From NCBI GenBank assembly GCA_021324825.1, contig JAJPII010000009.1, positions 1 through 62,732 of the forward strand: a stretch of DNA of 62,732 nucleotides, in the 5' to 3' direction. Below the pieces are notes generated by a model, which did not search any database, was not told where the DNA came from, and worked only from the letters and a program-made list of their open reading frames with translations. The position numbers and the translations under genes were made by a program. Position 1 is the stretch's first letter. Each line of letters begins with the position of its first letter. This document shows positions 58,543-62,732 of the stretch, piece after piece. The stretch comes from Spartobacteria bacterium (GTDB taxonomy: Bacteria > Verrucomicrobiota > Verrucomicrobiia > Chthoniobacterales > Chthoniobacteraceae).

Positions 58543-60575
58543 TGGGACCCCGCTTTATAATATTCCAGTTCCTTCCCGATGACTGCCGCCCTGGCGGCGT
58601 CTCCCTGGGAGGAGGCGGCCTTGGCGGCCTCGGCGCATGTTTGCACCGCCTCGGCGAACCGGCCCGCGGAAGCGTAAGCCGCGGCCAGCGTGCGGAGGGT
58701 ATCCGCGTCCCGTCCGGAAAGCCGGCTCGCCTCGGCTGCCAGTTGGATCGCAAGCGGTGCATCCCGCAAGGAACCGTCGGAGGAAGTAGCCATGACCCAG
58801 GCGAGATTGTTCAATGCGGGAGCGAACTCCGGCGACGCCTGAAGGGTCTTCTTGAAACACTGGACGGCTTCCTTGACCTCGCCTTTCTGCAACAGGGCGT
58901 TGCCAAGGTCGTAGTTTGCCTCCGGGTAATCCGGCCAGGCTTCCAGCGCCTTCCGGTATTGGAGGATGGCGTCGTCCACCCGTCCCTTGGCGCGAAGGGC
59001 GCCCCCGAGATTTAAGAGAGCCTCCGGGTATTCGGGCTTCAGTTCAAGCGCTCTTCGCAATTCGGGGATGGCGTCGTCCGCCTTGCCGTCCCGTAGAAGC
59101 GCATAGCCGAGGTTGTAGCGGCATTGGGCGGCCTCCGGGCCGATTTCTAGCGCCTTGCGGTAGTTGCGCACCGCCTCGCCCGGCTCGTTCTTTTGAATAT
59201 AGGCCAGGCCGAGATCCCCGTAGCAATCCCGGCGCATGACCCGGGTCGCAAAGACGTCGGAATCCAGGGCGAGGGCCTTGTTAAATTCGGCGATGGCTTC
59301 GTCGTATCTTCCCTTGTTGCCGAGAGCCAGCCCCAGATCAAGCCGGGATAGGACAGAAGGCTGTCCTGGGGTGGCCGCGATATCCCTGCGCCACAGGGTC
59401 TCACTGTCCTTCCAATAGGAGGTCTGAACCCATGCGCACACGCTCAATGCCGCGATGACGGGAATGGCCGCCGCTCCAAGAACCTTTCGAGGGAGACGCT
59501 CCGCCAACGCCCACGTGAGGAGGATATAGATTCCGATCTGCGGCAGATACGTGTAGCGATCCGCATGGGATTCGCGGCCCATTTGCAGGACGCCTAGCAC
59601 CGGGGCGAGCGTCCCCAGATACCAAAGCCATCCGGCCAGCAGATATGGCTCCTTTTTGCGCCTGACAAAGAACCAGACGGAGAGCGCGGCCAGAAAAAGA
59701 GCGGACGTCGCGACTTTCCAGAGCGGCTGGCCCCCGCCGGGAAACGGGTATAGGACGGCGAGGCCCGTCGGGAAGACCATCTGCCTGAGATACGTGACGC
59801 AGGAGACGAGCGCGTTGCCGACCCGCCAGGAAAGCGGAAAAATCACCGCCGGAGGCCCGGGCGCCGTGCGCCCCACGAGGATCGTCACGACACAGCAGAC
59901 CGCGGACACGACAAAAAGAGGCGCTTTCTCCACCCAGGCCCTCGCGCTCCATCGGCCCAGAGGCCAATAATCCAGAACCAGGAGCAGACCCGGGAGCGTC
60001 ACCAGCATCGGCTTGACGAGCAGCCCCAGGATAAAGAAGAGCGTGACCGCCGCGTAGCGGACCGCCGAGGGGGAGCGGACGTAAGCCGCGTAAGCGCCCA
60101 GCGCCGCCATAAAGAAGACCCCGCTCAGGACATCCTTGCGCTCCGACACCCACGCCACCGATTCCACCCGCAAAGGATGGATCGCGAACACCGCCGCCGC
60201 GAAGGCGCTGCGCCATTGCGCCCCCGTCATCCGCCGCAACACCAGGAATAGCAGAATAGCGGTCGCCATGTGGAGAAGCGCATTGGCCAGGTGATGGCCC
60301 GCGGGCGCCGCCCCGAAGAGCTGGCAATCCAGCATATGGGAGACCGTCGTCAGCGGCGTCCAAAGGAAAAGGACGGGATGCAAGAACGCCCAGGCAATCC
60401 CGCGAAAGCTCAGGCCCTTTAAAACATGAGCGTTCTCATAGACGTAAAAGTTGTCGTCGAGATTGACGAATTGGAACTTCAGCGTCTGCCCGAAGACGAT
60501 CCACGTGAGGCCGGCAAGGTAGAAGCAAATCGCCGGCGCGGCCCAACGCGCCAAGGGTTTTGAATGCGGAAGCAC
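58524..60575 (-). CDS. TMTC-like membrane protein with C-terminal TPRs, paralogue 3
   Basis: 683 residues, the longest of the set. FQFVNLDDNFYVYEN is the acidic loop; HPLRVESVAWVSERKDVLSGVFF follows. Unlike paralogues 1 and 2 it has AYVRSPSAVRYAAVTLFF after the loop, which is shared with paralogue 4. The C-terminal part has about six TPR units (residues about 410-640), with a C-terminal NNLAWVMATSSDGSLRDAPLAIQLA segment. It lies 32 bp after paralogue 4. Confidence 0.8.
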   Translation of the reverse strand: MLPHSKPLARWAAPAICFYLAGLTWIVFGQTLKFQFVNLDDNFYVYENAHVLKGLSFRGIAWAFLHPVLFLWTPLTTVSHMLDCQLFGAAPAGHHLANALLHMATAILLFLVLRRMTGAQWRSAFAAAVFAIHPLRVESVAWVSERKDVLSGVFFMAALGAYAAYVRSPSAVRYAAVTLFFILGLLVKPMLVTLPGLLLVLDYWPLGRWSARAWVEKAPLFVVSAVCCVVTILVGRTAPGPPAVIFPLSWRVGNALVSCVTYLRQMVFPTGLAVLYPFPGGGQPLWKVATSALFLAALSVWFFVRRKKEPYLLAGWLWYLGTLAPVLGVLQMGRESHADRYTYLPQIGIYILLTWALAERLPRKVLGAAAIPVIAALSVCAWVQTSYWKDSETLWRRDIAATPGQPSVLSRLDLGLALGNKGRYDEAIAEFNKALALDSDVFATRVMRRDCYGDLGLAYIQKNEPGEAVRNYRKALEIGPEAAQCRYNLGYALLRDGKADDAIPELRRALELKPEYPEALLNLGGALRAKGRVDDAILQYRKALEAWPDYPEANYDLGNALLQKGEVKEAVQCFKKTLQASPEFAPALNNLAWVMATSSDGSLRDAPLAIQLAAEASRLSGRDADTLRTLAAAYASAGRFAEAVQTCAEAAKAASSQGDAARAAVIGKELEYYKAGSQWHAPP

Positions 60576-60607
60576 GGGGGGGACTGTGTCTTTCGGGAGC
60601 GGTTAAA

Positions 60608-62530
60608 TCAAGGCGTTGGATCCCGCCACGGGCTCCCCGCCTTGTAGCTTTGGAGTTCGCGCGTCAGGAGCGCGGCCAGCGCGGCGTTGCCCTGGCCGTC
60701 CGCCAGTTCCAGCGCATGCCCGGCGGTTTCGATCGCGTCGGGGAAACGCCCCGCTTCCGCGTAAGCCGCGGCCAGGGTGGAGAGGATGATCGGATTTTCC
60801 GCGGTCAACCGGGCCGCCCGCTCCGCCAGTTCCACCGCCTTGGGGGCGTTGCGGAGAGAGGCGTCCGGCGAGGCCGCCAGGATGTGCGCCAGGTTATTGC
60901 AAGCCTCGGGGTAGTCCGGCCTGCCTTTTAAAGCGTCCTCATAATAAAGGGCGGCTTCGCGCGGATCGCCCTTCCTGGAGAACGCCAGGGCCAGGCAGTA
61001 GGAGGCCTCGGGGTAGTCGGGCTGGAGATCGAGAGCCTTCCTGAAGGCGGCAAGCGCCCCGTCCAGGTCGCCCTTCTGGAAAAGCGCGTTGCCAAAATCC
61101 AGATACGCGCCCGGCAGGCGGGGGCTTATCCCCACGGCCTTCCGGTTTTCGGCTATCGCTTCGTCCACCCGGCCGGCCTGGAGATACGCGGCGGCCAGGT
61201 TGCTGTGGAATTCCGCGTCCAAAGGCTGGATCGCCGCCGCTTTTTGGAAGTAGAGGATGGCCTCCTCCAGCGCGCCCTTCTTATAGTAATCGCTTCCGAC
61301 ATTGCCATAGGCCAGCGCGTTATTGGGTGTGACCGAGATCGCGTGGCGCCAGACCGTCTGGCTGTCCGCCCACCAGGCCGTCTGCTTCCGCGCGCACGCC
61401 GCCAGCGCTATGAGCGCCAGCACGCTTAGGAACCCGCGACCCCGCGGGAGCAGTTCCGCCGCCAGCCAGGTGAAGAGAATAGAGACGCCGATCTGGGGCA
61501 GATAAGTGTAGCGATCCGCATGCGACTCGCGGCCCATCTGGATCACGCCCGCGACCGGCGCGAGCATCCCAAGATACCAGAACCAGCCGGCAAAGAGGTA
61601 AGGCCGCCCCTTCCGCAACACGAAAACACCCAGGGAAATGACCGCCAGCAGGAGAACGGCAGCGGTCACTTTCCAGAGTGGCTGTCCGCCGGGCGGGAAG
61701 GGATAAAAGAGCGCCAGGTGAACGGGATAAAATGTCCGCCCAAGATACCAGACGGCGGATACGGCGGCATTGCCCGCCCGCAACGGCAGAGGGAAGAGCT
61801 TGGGCGTCCGGCCGGGAACGCTCGCGAAGAAGAACGTCGCGCAGCAAGCGGCCGCGGAGAGCGCGAACAAAGGGAGCTTTTCGAGGATCGCCCTGCGGCG
61901 CAGCGGCCAATAGTCGAGCAGCAGTAGCAGGCAAGGGAACGTCACGAGCATCGGCTTCGCGAGCAGTCCCAGGACAAAAAAGAGCGTGACCGCCGCGTAA
62001 CGGCCCGGCGAGGGAGAGCGGGCATAAACGGCATAAGCCCACAGCGCCGCCATGAAGAACACCCCGCTCAGGACATCCTTGCGCTCCGCCACCCATGCCA
62101 CGGATTCCGCCCGCAAGGGATGGATCGCGAACACCGCCGCCACGAACGCGCTGCGCCACAACGCTCCCGTCATGCGCCGCAATGCCAGGAAGAGCAGGAT
62201 CGCCGCCGCCGTCTGGAGCAGCACATTGGTCAAGTGATGGCCCGCGGGAGACAACCCGAAGAGCTGGCAATCCAGCATATGGGAGACCGTCGTCAGCGGC
62301 GTCCAAAGATACAGGTCCGGGTGGGTGAAAGCCCGCGCGATTCCATGCAGGCTCAGGCCCTTGGAAACCTCGGGGTTCTCATAGACATAGCTGTTGTCAT
62401 CGAAATTGATGAACTGAAACCCCAGGGTCTGCCCGAAGACAATCCAAACCAAACCCGCCAGGTACACGCAGATTGCAAAGACCATCCAGCGCGCCCCGGA
62501 TGCACGGGTTTTGGAGGGCTGGATTTGCAA
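60608..62530 (-). CDS. TMTC-like membrane protein with C-terminal TPRs, paralogue 4
   Basis: 640 residues from a TTG at 62530; an ATG at 62485 (MVFAICVYLAGLVW) would remove 15 residues and is also acceptable, since no ribosome-binding site decides. FQFINFDDNSYVYEN, HPLRAESVAWVAERKDVLSG and ARSPSPGRYAAVTLFF are present. Five or so TPRs occupy about residues 395-600. It is the promoter-proximal gene of the array. The 84-bp region upstream separates it from the divergent pilin-like gene. Confidence 0.8.
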   Translation of the reverse strand: MQIQPSKTRASGARWMVFAICVYLAGLVWIVFGQTLGFQFINFDDNSYVYENPEVSKGLSLHGIARAFTHPDLYLWTPLTTVSHMLDCQLFGLSPAGHHLTNVLLQTAAAILLFLALRRMTGALWRSAFVAAVFAIHPLRAESVAWVAERKDVLSGVFFMAALWAYAVYARSPSPGRYAAVTLFFVLGLLAKPMLVTFPCLLLLLDYWPLRRRAILEKLPLFALSAAACCATFFFASVPGRTPKLFPLPLRAGNAAVSAVWYLGRTFYPVHLALFYPFPPGGQPLWKVTAAVLLLAVISLGVFVLRKGRPYLFAGWFWYLGMLAPVAGVIQMGRESHADRYTYLPQIGVSILFTWLAAELLPRGRGFLSVLALIALAACARKQTAWWADSQTVWRHAISVTPNNALAYGNVGSDYYKKGALEEAILYFQKAAAIQPLDAEFHSNLAAAYLQAGRVDEAIAENRKAVGISPRLPGAYLDFGNALFQKGDLDGALAAFRKALDLQPDYPEASYCLALAFSRKGDPREAALYYEDALKGRPDYPEACNNLAHILAASPDASLRNAPKAVELAERAARLTAENPIILSTLAAAYAEAGRFPDAIETAGHALELADGQGNAALAALLTRELQSYKAGSPWRDPTP

Positions 62531-62614
62531 TCTTTACGAAATAGAAGTTGTCTTCAAAACGCGCGGGCGTATTCTGAAAATGCCGTTTCTCCCATATATC
62601 GCAGAGATCAATTC

Positions 62615-62732
62615 ATGAAAATCAGAAAAATCCTTTCGGCCTTCACACTCATCGAGTTGCTGGTCGTCATATCCATCATCGCCATTCTGGCGGGCATCGC
62701 CTTGCCGGTGTTCAGCCAGGTGCAAATCAAAG
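62615..62732 (+). CDS. type IV pilin/pseudopilin-like protein, N-terminal part only
   Basis: 39 codons before the window ends. The start is the ATG at 62615. The prepilin motif is complete: a short basic leader (MKIRKILSA) then FTLIELLVVISIIAILAGIALP, with the conserved Glu at position 5 after the expected cleavage site. Such proteins, cut and methylated by PilD, form type II secretion pseudopili or type IV pili; Verrucomicrobia encode many of them. The class cannot be decided from the N-terminus. Confidence 0.9.
   Translation, partial: MKIRKILSAFTLIELLVVISIIAILAGIALPVFSQVQIK

Overview
The window looks like a GC-rich chromosomal segment from a PVC-group bacterium, most likely a verrucomicrobial lineage. 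The pointers are an oversized GreA with a long N-terminal extension like the one known from Chlamydiae, a bacterial flotillin (FloA), a type IV pilin/pseudopilin-type N-terminus at the right edge, and the gene order tRNA-Thr, tuf, tRNA-Trp, secE, nusG, rplKAJL, rpoBC. The assignment is inference from gene content; no database search was possible.

Layout. (1) 1-11.3 kb, minus strand: the translation/transcription block running from tRNA-Thr and tuf to rpoC, which is cut by the left edge. (2) 11.3-24.3 kb: cell-surface carbohydrate genes. A tightly overlapping minus-strand operon encodes a multi-pass membrane protein, a ThDP enzyme, an FkbM methyltransferase, a HAD phosphatase, a NeuB-type synthase and a DPM1/GtrB-like glycosyltransferase. 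Next to it are an SDR epimerase, two more multi-pass membrane proteins, a second DPM1-like glycosyltransferase and an HddC-like nucleotidyltransferase. (3) 24.3-33 kb: mostly housekeeping genes (xerD, purC, an ArfB-like release factor, PPK2, a LysM lipoprotein, prfB with a +1 programmed frameshift, an FtsB/DivIC-like protein, eno, the GreA fusion). (4) 33-37.6 kb: an RsbW-like ATPase, FloA, small proteins and an ABC-F ATPase.

(5) 37.6-42.6 kb: an unusual sugar operon. In transcription order it holds an HddA-like heptose kinase, a split and very short ThDP enzyme (E1-alpha-like and Pyr-domain-only E1-beta-like), a ColD/RfbH-type dehydratase in which His replaces the PLP lysine, and a B12-binding-type radical SAM protein. 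I read it as a candidate pathway for a deoxygenated, possibly C2-branched heptose or hexose. (6) 42.7-45.4 kb: an accessory patch with a membrane protein of lower GC and two divergent, homologous ribbon-helix-helix regulators separated by a perfect 12-bp palindrome placed over a promoter. (7) 45.4-48.4 kb: amino-sugar and rhamnose catabolism (nagB, PIG-L deacetylase, rhaA). (8) 48.4-55.2 kb: tandem thymidylate-kinase paralogues, mnmG with two parS-like sites, a GT4 glycosyltransferase and glgB.

(9) 55.2-62.5 kb: four consecutive paralogues that combine a GT-C-like membrane half (NFDD loop) with C-terminal TPRs, the architecture of eukaryotic TMTC protein O-mannosyltransferases. A pilin-like gene starts divergently beside them. 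With the two DPM1-like enzymes in region 2, this suggests a polyprenyl-phosphate-sugar-dependent protein O-glycosylation system. Three copies of a roughly 100-bp imperfect palindromic repeat sit exactly in convergent intergenic gaps (20.9, 24.3 and 45.1 kb).
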